Translations under genes and position numbers: made by a program
The notes under the pieces: generated by a model
Databases searched by the model: none
What the model saw: the letters and a program-made list of their open reading frames with translations, nothing else
What the model was told of the DNA's origin: nothing
In this document: positions 8,774 to 16,207 of the stretch, one piece after another
How positions within the stretch are numbered: the stretch's first letter is position 1
How the letters are laid out: each line of letters starts with the position of its first letter
Assembly (NCBI RefSeq): GCF_013409595.1
Contig: NZ_JACCBD010000001.1
Location: 2,046,001 to 2,110,000, forward strand
Direction of reading: 5' to 3'
Source: Leucobacter aridicollis
GTDB taxonomy: Bacteria > Actinomycetota > Actinomycetes > Actinomycetales > Microbacteriaceae
Length of the DNA stretch: 64,000 nt

Positions 8774-9405
8774 CCATCACCGTGCTCCTTGTCGACGATC
8801 ACCCGGTCGTACGCAGCGGGCTGCGCGCGGTGCTCGACAGCGGCGTCACCACGACCGGCGGCGGCGTGACCGTCGTCGGCGAGGCCGCGACCGGCGAGGC
8901 CGCGGTGGCACTCGCCGAACAGCTGCGGCCGCAGGTCGTGCTGTGTGACCTGCGACTCGGCGACGGGATCGACGGGATCCAGACCACCGCGGCGCTCCGT
9001 GCACTCGAGCCCGCCCCGGCAGTACTCATCCTCACGACATTCGACCGAGACGCCGAGATCCTCGGCGCGATCGAAGCCGGCGCCGCAGGCTACCTTCTCA
9101 AGGACGTCGCTCCCGAGGTGATCGTCGAGGGGATCGAGCGGGCCGCCGCCGGCGACATGTTTCTCACCCCCGATATCGCGTCGCGCGTGCTCAAGGGCAT
9201 GCGTGATCCGCTCCCGAAGCTCACCGACCGTGAGGTCGAAGTGCTTCGGCTGCTCGCGACCGGCGCAGCGAACAAAGAGATCGCGCGAGCCCTGTTCGTC
9301 ACCGAGGCGACCGTGAAGAGCCACGTCGCCCACATCTTCACCAAGCTCGACGTGGATAGTCGATCCCGCGCGATCCACCTCGCGCAGGAGACCGGCCTGA
9401 TCTAG
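8770..9405 (+). CDS. LuxR/NarL-family response regulator
   Basis: DNA-binding response regulator (211 aa) paired with the kinase directly upstream (ATGA overlap). The receiver domain has the acidic pocket VDDHP near the N-terminus, the phospho-acceptor Asp60 in VVLCDLRLGD, and the conserved Lys in GYLLKD. The C-terminal helix-turn-helix is canonical NarL type: LTDREVEVLRLLATG, then NKEIA and TEATVKSHV. No stop-proximal overlap follows; the operon ends here. Confidence 0.95.
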   Translation: MTITVLLVDDHPVVRSGLRAVLDSGVTTTGGGVTVVGEAATGEAAVALAEQLRPQVVLCDLRLGDGIDGIQTTAALRALEPAPAVLILTTFDRDAEILGAIEAGAAGYLLKDVAPEVIVEGIERAAAGDMFLTPDIASRVLKGMRDPLPKLTDREVEVLRLLATGAANKEIARALFVTEATVKSHVAHIFTKLDVDSRSRAIHLAQETGLI

Positions 9406-9550
9406 CCGACGCAGCGCGGCCCGCCCGACCCACCCGGCATCCCGGGAGGGCTGATCGGCGCGCGCTAACGCTCCGGCGGTCTTCCCCGCTCTCCACGCCT
9501 CACCAACCCCACCTCACACGCCCACACACACCATTTGAAAGGTCATCACC

Positions 9551-9997
9551 ATGAAGAAACTCCTCAATGCCGCATTCATCTACATGCTCTTCGGGGTCGC
9601 CTCAGGCCTGTTCTACCGGGAGTTCACCAAGCTCAACGACTTCCCCGAAGGACAGTTCACGCAGCTCGGACTCGCACACACGCACCTGCTCACGCTCGGC
9701 TTCATCGTGTTGCTCATCGTGCTCGCGCTCGAGAAATCCTTCGGGCTGAGCGCGACGCCCAAGCTGTTCGGCTGGTTCTTCTGGCTCTACAACGCGGGCG
9801 TCGTACTCACCTCGGCAATGCTGATCTGGCACGGCAGCCTCACCGTGCTCGGCGAGGAGTCCTCGAAGATGATCTCCGGCATCGCCGGCCTCGGCCACAT
9901 GCTCATTACGGCCGGCATGATCGTCTTCTTCGTCGCACTCAGAAAGGCCGTCGCTCGCACCCAGGCGGGCAACGGCGCGACGATGAACGAGGCATAA
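9551..9997 (+). CDS. DUF2871-family membrane protein
   Basis: Small integral membrane protein (148 aa) with four predicted helices. The start MKKLLNAAFIYML followed by FYREFTKLNDF and LAHTHLLTLGFI matches the DUF2871 family, whose function is unknown. The conserved His residues in the second and fourth helices suggest metal or heme binding, by inference. Good Shine-Dalgarno GAAAGG about 9 nt before the ATG. Stands alone with a hairpin terminator behind it. Confidence 0.85.
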   Translation: MKKLLNAAFIYMLFGVASGLFYREFTKLNDFPEGQFTQLGLAHTHLLTLGFIVLLIVLALEKSFGLSATPKLFGWFFWLYNAGVVLTSAMLIWHGSLTVLGEESSKMISGIAGLGHMLITAGMIVFFVALRKAVARTQAGNGATMNEA

Positions 9998-10034
9998 GCG
10001 GGGACGGCCGCGCCCTGCTGCGCTCCTCGTGACG

Positions 10035-10067
10035 GCGCCCCGCCCCGGCTCTACTGCGGCGGGGCGC
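10035..10067 (+). terminator. Hairpin terminator after the DUF2871 gene
   Basis: GCGCCCCGCC (10035-10044) pairs with GGCGGGGCGC (10058-10067) across a 13-nt loop, 37 bp after the stop codon. No strong T run follows, as is common in high-GC actinobacteria. Confidence 0.6.
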
Positions 10068-10126
10068 TCGTGCACCCGCTATCCGACAGCTACGCTGGGC
10101 AACACCACGACGTTACGGAGGCCACT

Positions 10127-10744
10127 GTGAGCTCTTCTGATGCAGAGCCGCGCGAGGGGAAGCAAGCTGCGGCTGCGGCGTCGGCTGAGGCTGAGGCTGC
10201 GGCTGCGGCTGCGGCTGCGGCGCCGTCGGCTGAGCCCGCGAGCCGTCGGGCACAAGCTGCCCCGCTCCCCGGTTTCGGCTGGCTCGTTCTCGGCGCGACG
10301 ACGGCCTTCGCGCTCGCGGCGGTCACCGGGATCCTCGCGGCGCATCGAGCGGCCCTGCCGCTGGGCGTCCGGCTGAACCTTGTCGCTTCGGCGGTGGAGA
10401 CGGTGGGCGAGCCGATTCGCCCGATCGGCCCAACCCTGGGCATCGTTGCGCTTGGACTGCTCGCCCTGACCGGCCTCTGCCTGGCGACGTTCGTCGCGAA
10501 GGATCGCGTTGGGGGCCCGTTGCTTCTCGGATTCGGGGCGGCAGGGATCGCGCTCGTGGTGTGGGGCCTGTTCAGCGGGCCCGATCTGAGTCTGCTCTTC
10601 GTGCTCAGCGCCCCGGGGCAGGGGCTTGGGGGCTTCGGTTTGACGACCTGGCTGCACCTCGCGAGCCTCGAACCGATGCTCTCCGTGCTCGCAGTAGCCG
10701 CGCTCGCCGCACCATGGTTCACACAACGACAGGGGAAGCTATGA
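10127..10744 (+). CDS. Hypothetical four-helix membrane protein with Ala/Glu-rich N-terminus
   Basis: Unknown protein (205 aa). Residues ~10-50 are a low-complexity Ala/Glu tract encoded by GCTGCG-type hexamer repeats; four hydrophobic segments follow from residue ~55 to the C-terminus. The GTG at 10127 is the likely start because ACGGAGG sits 6 nt upstream; a longer frame lacks such a site. Its last codons overlap the next gene by ATGA, so it is co-transcribed with the TIGR01777 protein. No family recognised. Confidence 0.75.
   Translation: MSSSDAEPREGKQAAAAASAEAEAAAAAAAAAPSAEPASRRAQAAPLPGFGWLVLGATTAFALAAVTGILAAHRAALPLGVRLNLVASAVETVGEPIRPIGPTLGIVALGLLALTGLCLATFVAKDRVGGPLLLGFGAAGIALVVWGLFSGPDLSLLFVLSAPGQGLGGFGLTTWLHLASLEPMLSVLAVAALAAPWFTQRQGKL
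10158..10222 (+). repeat. Hexanucleotide repeat tract (GCTGCG/GCTGAG) inside a gene
   Basis: Runs of GCTGCG, with some GCTGAG and GCGTCG variants, encode the Ala/Glu stretch of the membrane protein. The unit is a multiple of three, so slippage would lengthen or shorten the tract without frameshift. Confidence 0.8.
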
Positions 10745-11637
10745 GTACCACACCACGGATCGTTATCGGCGGGGCGTCTGGCCTCGTCGGCTCCGCGCTC
10801 GTCGAGGCGCTTCGAGCCGACGGCGTCGACGTCACGCGTCTCGTGCGCCGCCGACCCGAGGCCGCCGATGAGGTGGAGTGGCGCCCCGGAGACCGGCCGC
10901 TCGATCCCGCCGTGCTCTCGGGGGCCCAGGCGGTCGTGAACCTCAACGGAGCGAGCATCGGTCGGCTCCCCTGGGGCCGTCGCTACCGCGACGAGTTGCG
11001 CACGTCACGGCTGGCGCCTACGGCGACCATCGCCGCGGCTGTGTCCGAGCTTGGCGCCGACGCACCGCACTTCGTCTCGGCGTCGGCCGTGGGGTTTTAC
11101 GGCGACCGGCCGCGCGAGGTCCTCACTGAAGCGGCAGGCCAGGGCAGCACATTCCTCGCGGACCTCAGCGCCGAGTGGGAGTCGGCCGCGCTCGGCGCCG
11201 GCCCGGGCGTAGCGTTCCTCCGCACCGCCCCCATCATTCACCGCAATGGCGTGCTGAAGCCGCTCGTACTGCTCACCAAGCTAGGGCTCAGCGGACCGCT
11301 TGGCGGCGGCGCCCAGGTGTGGCCGTGGATTTCACTCACTGACGAAGTACGGGCGATCCGCCACATCATCGACCGCGGCCTAACTGGCCCGGTGAACCTC
11401 ACGGGCCCGGCCCCCGCGACGGCAAACGACATCGGCAGGGCCATCGCCGCCGAGTTGCATCGGCCCTACCTCCTGCCGGCTCCGGCCTGGGCGCTCCGGC
11501 TCGGGCTCGGCCGGGATGCGGCGGATTCACTGCTGCTGAGCGACGCCGACGTTCGGCCTGCCGCCCTACTGGATTCGGGATTCGAGTTCACTCACGAGAC
11601 CGCGGCCGAAGCGGTGCGCGCGGCTCTCGCGAGCTAG
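10741..11637 (+). CDS. TIGR01777-family NAD(P)-dependent epimerase/dehydratase-like protein
   Basis: Extended short-chain dehydrogenase-like protein (298 aa), the group often called YfcH/TIGR01777 and sometimes mis-annotated as a cell-division inhibitor. The Rossmann motif GGASGLVGSALV is at residues 9-20; VVNLNGASIG and FVSASAVGFYG follow in the family-typical places; the C-terminal DUF1731-like part includes the PAPAWALRLGLG region. The ATG overlaps the previous stop (ATGA). The substrate is unknown. Confidence 0.88.
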   Translation: MSTTPRIVIGGASGLVGSALVEALRADGVDVTRLVRRRPEAADEVEWRPGDRPLDPAVLSGAQAVVNLNGASIGRLPWGRRYRDELRTSRLAPTATIAAAVSELGADAPHFVSASAVGFYGDRPREVLTEAAGQGSTFLADLSAEWESAALGAGPGVAFLRTAPIIHRNGVLKPLVLLTKLGLSGPLGGGAQVWPWISLTDEVRAIRHIIDRGLTGPVNLTGPAPATANDIGRAIAAELHRPYLLPAPAWALRLGLGRDAADSLLLSDADVRPAALLDSGFEFTHETAAEAVRAALAS

Positions 11638-11679
11638 GACGCCCAGCCGCCCGCACACCCAGACCCCACCCGCCCGCCA

Positions 11680-11743
11680 AGACTTTCTCTACGGTTTGAC
11701 GTAGTTACAGCTCCCCAACTACGTCAATCCGTAGAGAAAGTCT
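11680..11743. repeat. Long AT-rich inverted repeat (hairpin H2)
   Basis: 27-nt arms (11680-11706 and 11717-11743) match with one mismatch around a 10-nt loop. The feet CCGCCA and TGGCGG extend the stem with one bulged A. Lies between two convergent genes (TIGR01777 protein and photolyase), so it could terminate both. The arms are clearly AT-richer than their surroundings. Confidence 0.9.
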
Positions 11744-11804
11744 GGCGGACCCGCGCGGTCACGGAACGCCGCCCAAGCCCACCAGCAACACCCAAGCCCG
11801 GCAA

Positions 11805-11873
11805 CAACGCCCGCGCCAGGCAGCAACGCCAGCGCCCGGCAGCAGCGCCCGCGCCAGGCAGCAACGCCCGCGC
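11805..11873. repeat. 19-bp tandem repeat abutting the photolyase stop codon
   Basis: Three full and one partial copies of CAACGCCCGCGCCAGGCAG (period 19) end exactly at the stop codon of the photolyase gene on the opposite strand. Copies differ at one or two positions. The array is just downstream of the coding frame, not in it. Confidence 0.85.
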
Positions 11874-13229
11874 TTACTCCGACGCCGGCCGCTCCCGCGA
11901 GGCACCCCGAATCGAATCGTAGGCGGCGAGCGCCCTCAGCCGGGTCTCGCGCAGGTCGACAAGCTCGGGCAGCATGATGCTCTCGGGCGCCCACCGCGCC
12001 ACGTACTCCCCCGAGGCGTCGAATTTCTGCTGCTGCGTCGCCGGGTTGAAGATGCGAAAGTATGGCGCCGCGTCGACGCCACATCCGGCGACCCACTGCC
12101 AGTTGAATGGGTTGCTTGCTGGGTCGGCGTCAACGAGGGTGTCCCAGAACCAAGCCTCCCCGACGCGCCAGTCCGTGAGCAGGTTCTTCGAGAGGAATGA
12201 GGCGACGACCATCCGCACTCGGTTGTGCATGAACCCGGTCTGCCAGAGCTCACGCATGCCTGCGTCGACGAGCCCGAAGCCGGTCTCGCCCCGCTGCCAG
12301 GGCCCAACAGTCTCGGCGTCGTACTCGCGCCACGGAAACGCGTCGTATTGCGCGTTGAGGCCCTGTTCGTGCAGCCGCCCGTTGTGGAACGCGGTGTACC
12401 AGGCGAACTCGCGCCACCCGAGCTCGGAGAGGAATCCGCCGGCGCTGACTCCCGCCTCGAGCGTGCGGTGCCAGACGGTGCGCGGGCTGATCTCGCCCCA
12501 GCGGAGGTGGGGCGAGAGCTCGGATCCGACGTCAAGCGCGGGGATGTCGCGCCCCGCCTCGTAGTCGGCGGCTCGCTCCGAGAGAAAGCGTTCGAGTGTG
12601 GCGAGCGCAGCGCGCTCCCCCGGCTCCCAGCGGGCTGCGAGGCCACCCGCCCAGTCCGGTGAGGTGGGCTGCAGCGCCCAGGCCTGCAGGTCGTCGCTCG
12701 CCGGGGCCGCGCCGCCCGCCCGAAGCGTGTCTGGTGCCGGCTCTGGCGCAGCGGGTTCAGGCGCCGCGAGGCAGGCCCGCCAGAACGGCGAGTAGACGCG
12801 GTACGGGCTTCCGCCGCTGGTGAGCACGGTCCAGGGCTCGAAGAGGAGCCCGCCGCGGAACGAGTGCGCGGCGATCCCGCGTTCCCGGAGCGCCAGCTTG
12901 AGCCGGGCGTCGATCGCCCGCTCGTCGCCGTATCGCCGGTTCCAGTAGACGCGGTCGGCCCCGGCCTCGTCGGCGACCTCGTGCACGATCTGCTCCGCGG
13001 GGCCTCGCCGGAGCACAAGCGGGACGCCGTGCGCGGCAAGTTCCGCGCTCAGCCGCGTGAGCGATTCGTGGAGCCACCACTTGGCGGCGCCGCCGAGTGG
13101 CCGCGTCTCCGGGCTTTCCTCGTCGAGGACGTAGAGCGCGACGACGCCACCCCGATCCTCGGCGCCCGCACGCAGCGCGGCATGGTCGGTGAGCCTGAGA
13201 TCGTCGCGAAACCAGATGAGTGCCGTCAC
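11874..13229 (-). CDS. phr: Deoxyribodipyrimidine photolyase (class I CPD photolyase)
   Basis: Light-driven DNA repair flavoenzyme (451 aa) that splits cyclobutane pyrimidine dimers. The N-terminal antenna domain begins VTALIWFRDDLRLTDH. The FAD domain carries WREFAWY, GFMHNRVRM, the WRVGEAWFWDTLVDAD segment and NPFNWQW followed by GCGVDAAPYFRIFNP, all typical of class I enzymes. The frame is open far upstream; GTG 13229 is chosen because it gives the family N-terminus and has TATCCT exactly 6 nt before it, the leaderless pattern seen throughout this window. Confidence 0.92.
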   Translation of the reverse strand: MTALIWFRDDLRLTDHAALRAGAEDRGGVVALYVLDEESPETRPLGGAAKWWLHESLTRLSAELAAHGVPLVLRRGPAEQIVHEVADEAGADRVYWNRRYGDERAIDARLKLALRERGIAAHSFRGGLLFEPWTVLTSGGSPYRVYSPFWRACLAAPEPAAPEPAPDTLRAGGAAPASDDLQAWALQPTSPDWAGGLAARWEPGERAALATLERFLSERAADYEAGRDIPALDVGSELSPHLRWGEISPRTVWHRTLEAGVSAGGFLSELGWREFAWYTAFHNGRLHEQGLNAQYDAFPWREYDAETVGPWQRGETGFGLVDAGMRELWQTGFMHNRVRMVVASFLSKNLLTDWRVGEAWFWDTLVDADPASNPFNWQWVAGCGVDAAPYFRIFNPATQQQKFDASGEYVARWAPESIMLPELVDLRETRLRALAAYDSIRGASRERPASE

Positions 13230-13235
13230 CGGTCC

Positions 13236-13241
13236 AGGATA
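13236..13241 (-). promoter_or_regulatory. -10 element, probable leaderless start of phr
   Basis: TATCCT on the minus strand, then 6 nt, then the GTG start, which would put the transcription start at or next to the start codon. Confidence 0.5.
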
Positions 13242-13250
13242 GCGGCGGCG

Positions 13251-13274
13251 ATCAGGATCAGGATCAGGATCCGG
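13251..13274. repeat. Short ATCAGG tandem repeat
   Basis: Three copies of ATCAGG plus ATCCGG lie in the divergent intergenic region between phr and the DUF4442 gene. No function apparent. Confidence 0.6.
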
Positions 13275-13440
13275 AGCCCCGTGCCGGCGTCCCCTCCGCG
13301 CTGTGCGGCGCGCACCCTCCGGCCCAGGCGAGTCGGCGCCGAGCGTGACCAGTCGCACAAACATCCTGCGGGAGGCCGAAATCTCGTGTTGAGTGGAAGG
13401 CAGCCGCCGCACGGGCGGAACCAGAGACGAAGGAGTCACA

Positions 13441-13917
13441 GTGAGTCGGATGGAACTCAACGGCCAGAGCGCAGCGGTGCACCGCGAGGGGTTCAACAGC
13501 TGGCCGACGCTCACGACACAGGGGATCTCGGTGGTCGAGCTCGCGGACGATTTCACGCGCGCGGAGCTCAGAATGGACGTGACCGAGGAGAATGCGAACT
13601 ATATGGGCACGGCGTTCGGGGGCTCGCTGTTCTCGATGCTGGATCCGTTCCTCGTCATCATGACGATCAACCAGCTCGGCCCCGGATACGTGGTGTGGGA
13701 CAAGGCCGCGGAGATTGACTTCGTCTCTCCCGGCGTCGGCTCGGTGTACGCGACCGTCGAGATGCCGGCGGCGACGGTTGCTGAGCTTCGAGAGGCGGCC
13801 GCAGGTGGCGCAAAAGTGCTGCGGTGGTTCGAGATTCCCATCACCGGCGAGAATGGCGTGCTCGTTGCACAGGTGCGCCGCCAGCTCTACGTGCGGGAGC
13901 GTCGCACGGACGCATAA
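13441..13917 (+). CDS. DUF4442-family hotdog-fold protein (putative thioesterase)
   Basis: Soluble protein (158 aa) of the DUF4442 group, related to acyl-CoA thioesterases with a hotdog fold. The segment NYMGTAFGGSLFSMLDPFL resembles the active helix region of that fold. GTG 13441 has GAAGGAG 5 nt upstream; a Met nine bases further in is the alternative. Divergent from phr. Substrate not known. Confidence 0.8.
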   Translation: MSRMELNGQSAAVHREGFNSWPTLTTQGISVVELADDFTRAELRMDVTEENANYMGTAFGGSLFSMLDPFLVIMTINQLGPGYVVWDKAAEIDFVSPGVGSVYATVEMPAATVAELREAAAGGAKVLRWFEIPITGENGVLVAQVRRQLYVRERRTDA

Positions 13918-14224
13918 CCCCAGATCGCACCGCTCCGCGCCCGAATCTCGGCTTGTAGACGTGACGCTGCACTGATAGGGTTCGTGCGGGCAGCCTGGTC
14001 CTGCCCCCACGAAGTTTTCGATCGAAGTGAGGTGATATTCCGTGACAAGTGACAGTTGCAGTCCTCGGCCGGATATCGTGTTCTCCCACTTCGCGCTTCT
14101 CGCTGCGTAGCGGACCACTCGCCGTCCGGCTCCATCACGGGCGCCGCCACAGTGCACAGCGCCCGCATATTCATTCGCGCGCGCCTATCTGAGGCGTGCG
14201 CGCACGCGGCCAAGGAGCTACGCC
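13918..14224 (+). other. Long mgtE leader region with hairpins
   Basis: 307 bp without a gene. It holds a terminator-like hairpin (13981-14013), a bulged stem GATATTCCG (14034-14042) / CGGATATC (14070-14077), and an AT-rich CATATTCATT near 14165 that could carry a -10. I could not match it to the M-box Mg2+ riboswitch consensus, but a structured control element before a Mg2+ channel gene is plausible. Confidence 0.5.
13981..14013 (+). terminator. Hairpin followed by T-rich tract
   Basis: TTCGTGCGGGCAG pairs with CTGCCCCCACGAA (one mismatch) across 7 nt and is followed by GTTTTCG. It lies 64 bp after the DUF4442 stop and 212 bp before mgtE, so it is either the DUF4442 terminator or an attenuator in the mgtE leader. 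Confidence 0.6.
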
Positions 14225-15595
14225 ATGACGACCACCCAGAAGACCCCTCAGCCCAAGACGCAGGATGAGCTTGTCGACAGCATCACCCAGCTGTACGCCG
14301 CCCGCGACCTCAGCGCGATCACTCACGAGCTCGAGCCGCTGCATGCCCAAGACATCATCCCGGTGTTCGAGCGACTCAACGACAAGCAGCGCGCCGTCGT
14401 CTACCGTCTGCTGCCGAAGGATCAGGCCGCCGAGGTCTTCGAGATCCTCGATCCGGCGCTGCAGAGCGATCTGCTGCACGGACTGCAGGACGCTGAGGTC
14501 GCGCAGCTGTTCGTCGATCTTGACCACGACGACAGGCTGTGGCTGCTCGACGAGGTGCCCGCCGCCCTCGCGACCAGGCTGCTCCGCGGCCTCCCCGAGG
14601 AGGAGCGTGTACTCACCTCGGCGCTCCTCGGGTACCCGCAGGGCAGCGTCGGCCGGCGCATGTCGCTCGAGTACGTCTCCACTCGCGCGTCGTTTACCGT
14701 CGCAGAGACGTTGGAGCGGGTGCGCGGGCGGCTTGACGACGCGGAGACCGTCTACACGATCCCCGTGCTCGATGACTCGCGGCACGTCGTTGGCGTCGTC
14801 AGCCTGCGCGAGCTCCTCGCCGCCGACGAGGCAACCGTCGTCTCCGAGATGATGAGCCAGGTGCACACCGCCGAAGCGATCGAGGAGGCCGAGCAGGCCG
14901 CCCGGCGCTGCGCCGACCGGGCGCTGCTCGCAATGCCTATCGTCGACCGCGAGAACCGGCTTGTCGGCATGCTGACGATCGACGACGCGATCCGCATCCT
15001 CGAGCTCGAGGAGAGCGAGGACGCCGCGCGTCAGGGCGGCACCGAGCCGCTGCGGCGCCCGTACCTCTCGACACCGGTCGGCGCGCTCGTGCGCTCGCGC
15101 GTCATCTGGCTGCTCGTGCTCGCCGTCGGCGCGACCCTCACCGTGCAGGTGCTGTCGGTGTTTGAAGCGACGATCGAGCAGGTCACCGTGCTCGCGCTGT
15201 TTGTGCCGCTCCTCATCGGAACGGGCGGCAACACCGGCAACCAGGCGGCCACCACCGTCACCCGCGCGCTCGCACTCGGCGACGTTGGGTCGCGCGATTT
15301 CTGGCGCGTGCTCACCCGCGAGCTGCGCACCGGCGCGATGCTTGGCCTGCTGCTCGGCGCACTCGGCTTCGCCATCGCCGCGATCGCCTTCTCGCCCGAG
15401 ATCGGCCTCGTCATCGGGCTCACGCTGCTCGCGGTCTGCACGCTCGCTGCCGCTGTTGGCGGCTGCATGCCGCTGCTCGCCCGCGCGGTGAAGGTCGACC
15501 CGGCGGTGTTCTCGAACCCGTTCATCTCGACGTTCGTGGACGCGCTGGGGCTCATTATTTACTTCCTCATCGCGCGGAGCGTGCTCGGCCTGTAG
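14225..15595 (+). CDS. mgtE: Magnesium transporter MgtE
   Basis: Mg2+ channel of the MgtE family (456 aa). The cytoplasmic part holds the helical MgtE N-domain (residues ~20-125, with repeated DLLHGL-type helices) and a CBS-domain pair (~130-255) that senses Mg2+. Five membrane helices follow from ~285; the pore signature GTGGNTGNQAATT is near residues 335-347 and FSNPFISTFVDALGL lies near the end. Good ribosome site AAGGAG about 8 nt before the ATG. The P-loop gene follows after 24 nt. Confidence 0.95.
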   Translation: MTTTQKTPQPKTQDELVDSITQLYAARDLSAITHELEPLHAQDIIPVFERLNDKQRAVVYRLLPKDQAAEVFEILDPALQSDLLHGLQDAEVAQLFVDLDHDDRLWLLDEVPAALATRLLRGLPEEERVLTSALLGYPQGSVGRRMSLEYVSTRASFTVAETLERVRGRLDDAETVYTIPVLDDSRHVVGVVSLRELLAADEATVVSEMMSQVHTAEAIEEAEQAARRCADRALLAMPIVDRENRLVGMLTIDDAIRILELEESEDAARQGGTEPLRRPYLSTPVGALVRSRVIWLLVLAVGATLTVQVLSVFEATIEQVTVLALFVPLLIGTGGNTGNQAATTVTRALALGDVGSRDFWRVLTRELRTGAMLGLLLGALGFAIAAIAFSPEIGLVIGLTLLAVCTLAAAVGGCMPLLARAVKVDPAVFSNPFISTFVDALGLIIYFLIARSVLGL

Positions 15596-15607
15596 CCCGG
15601 GAGCTGG

Positions 15608-15613
15608 CATACT
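15608..15613 (+). promoter_or_regulatory. -10 element, probable leaderless start of the P-loop gene
   Basis: CATACT, then 6 nt (TTCGGC), then ATG at 15620. The arrangement is the same as at the minus-strand gene starting at 38159 (CATACT, 6 nt, ATG). Confidence 0.5.
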
Positions 15614-15619
15614 TTCGGC

Positions 15620-16207
15620 ATGACCGACGCCGTCCCCGACTTCCCGACCGGGCCGTTTGACAGGGTGCTCATCGCAGGCCTCACGGGTTCCGGCAAGACG
15701 ACGCTCGCGCGGCGGCTTGCCGGGGCCTGGGGGCTCAGCCACGTCGAGATCGACGGCCTCTATCACGGGCCAGGATGGGTGCCGAGGGCGTCGTTCCTCG
15801 ACGACGTCGCGCGGTTCGCTGCGACCGACAGGTGGGTCACCGAGTGGCAGTACACGAGCAAGGGCGCTGGCGACATCCTTGAACCGCGCGCGGAACTCGC
15901 CGTGTGGCTCGACTACCCGTGGCGGGTCGCCAGGCGGCGGCTCGTGCGGCGCACCGTGGCACGAAGCGTGACACGCAAAGAGCTCTGGAACGGCAACCGC
16001 GAGGGCTCACTGCTGCGGCTCATCGACCGCAAACCGGAGAAGAACATCCTGGCCTGGCAGCGCAAGACGCGCAACAACTGGCGGGAGCGTATGCCCGCTG
16101 CGCTTGAGCGCAATCCGCACCTCACGCTCGTGCGGCTCGAGTCGCCAGCGCAGACTGACGCCTGGGTGGCCGGGCTGACCCGGCGCTCCCCTACCAGCCC
16201 TCGGTGA
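15620..16207 (+). CDS. P-loop nucleotide kinase-like protein (FlaR/topology-modulation type)
   Basis: Adenylate-kinase-related P-loop protein (195 aa). Walker A GLTGSGKTT is at about residues 20-28; the HVEIDGLYHGPGWVPR segment and the WVTEWQY region match the family often annotated as AAA or DNA-topology-modulation protein. Real substrate unknown. It overlaps the convergent aminotransferase gene by 17 nt at the 3' end, so both coding ends share DNA and there is no room for a terminator between them. Confidence 0.8.
   Translation: MTDAVPDFPTGPFDRVLIAGLTGSGKTTLARRLAGAWGLSHVEIDGLYHGPGWVPRASFLDDVARFAATDRWVTEWQYTSKGAGDILEPRAELAVWLDYPWRVARRRLVRRTVARSVTRKELWNGNREGSLLRLIDRKPEKNILAWQRKTRNNWRERMPAALERNPHLTLVRLESPAQTDAWVAGLTRRSPTSPR

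Noticed and set aside
13918..14224. M-box (ykoK) Mg2+ riboswitch
   Set aside because: I could not find the conserved M-box blocks. Kept only as an unclassified structured leader.
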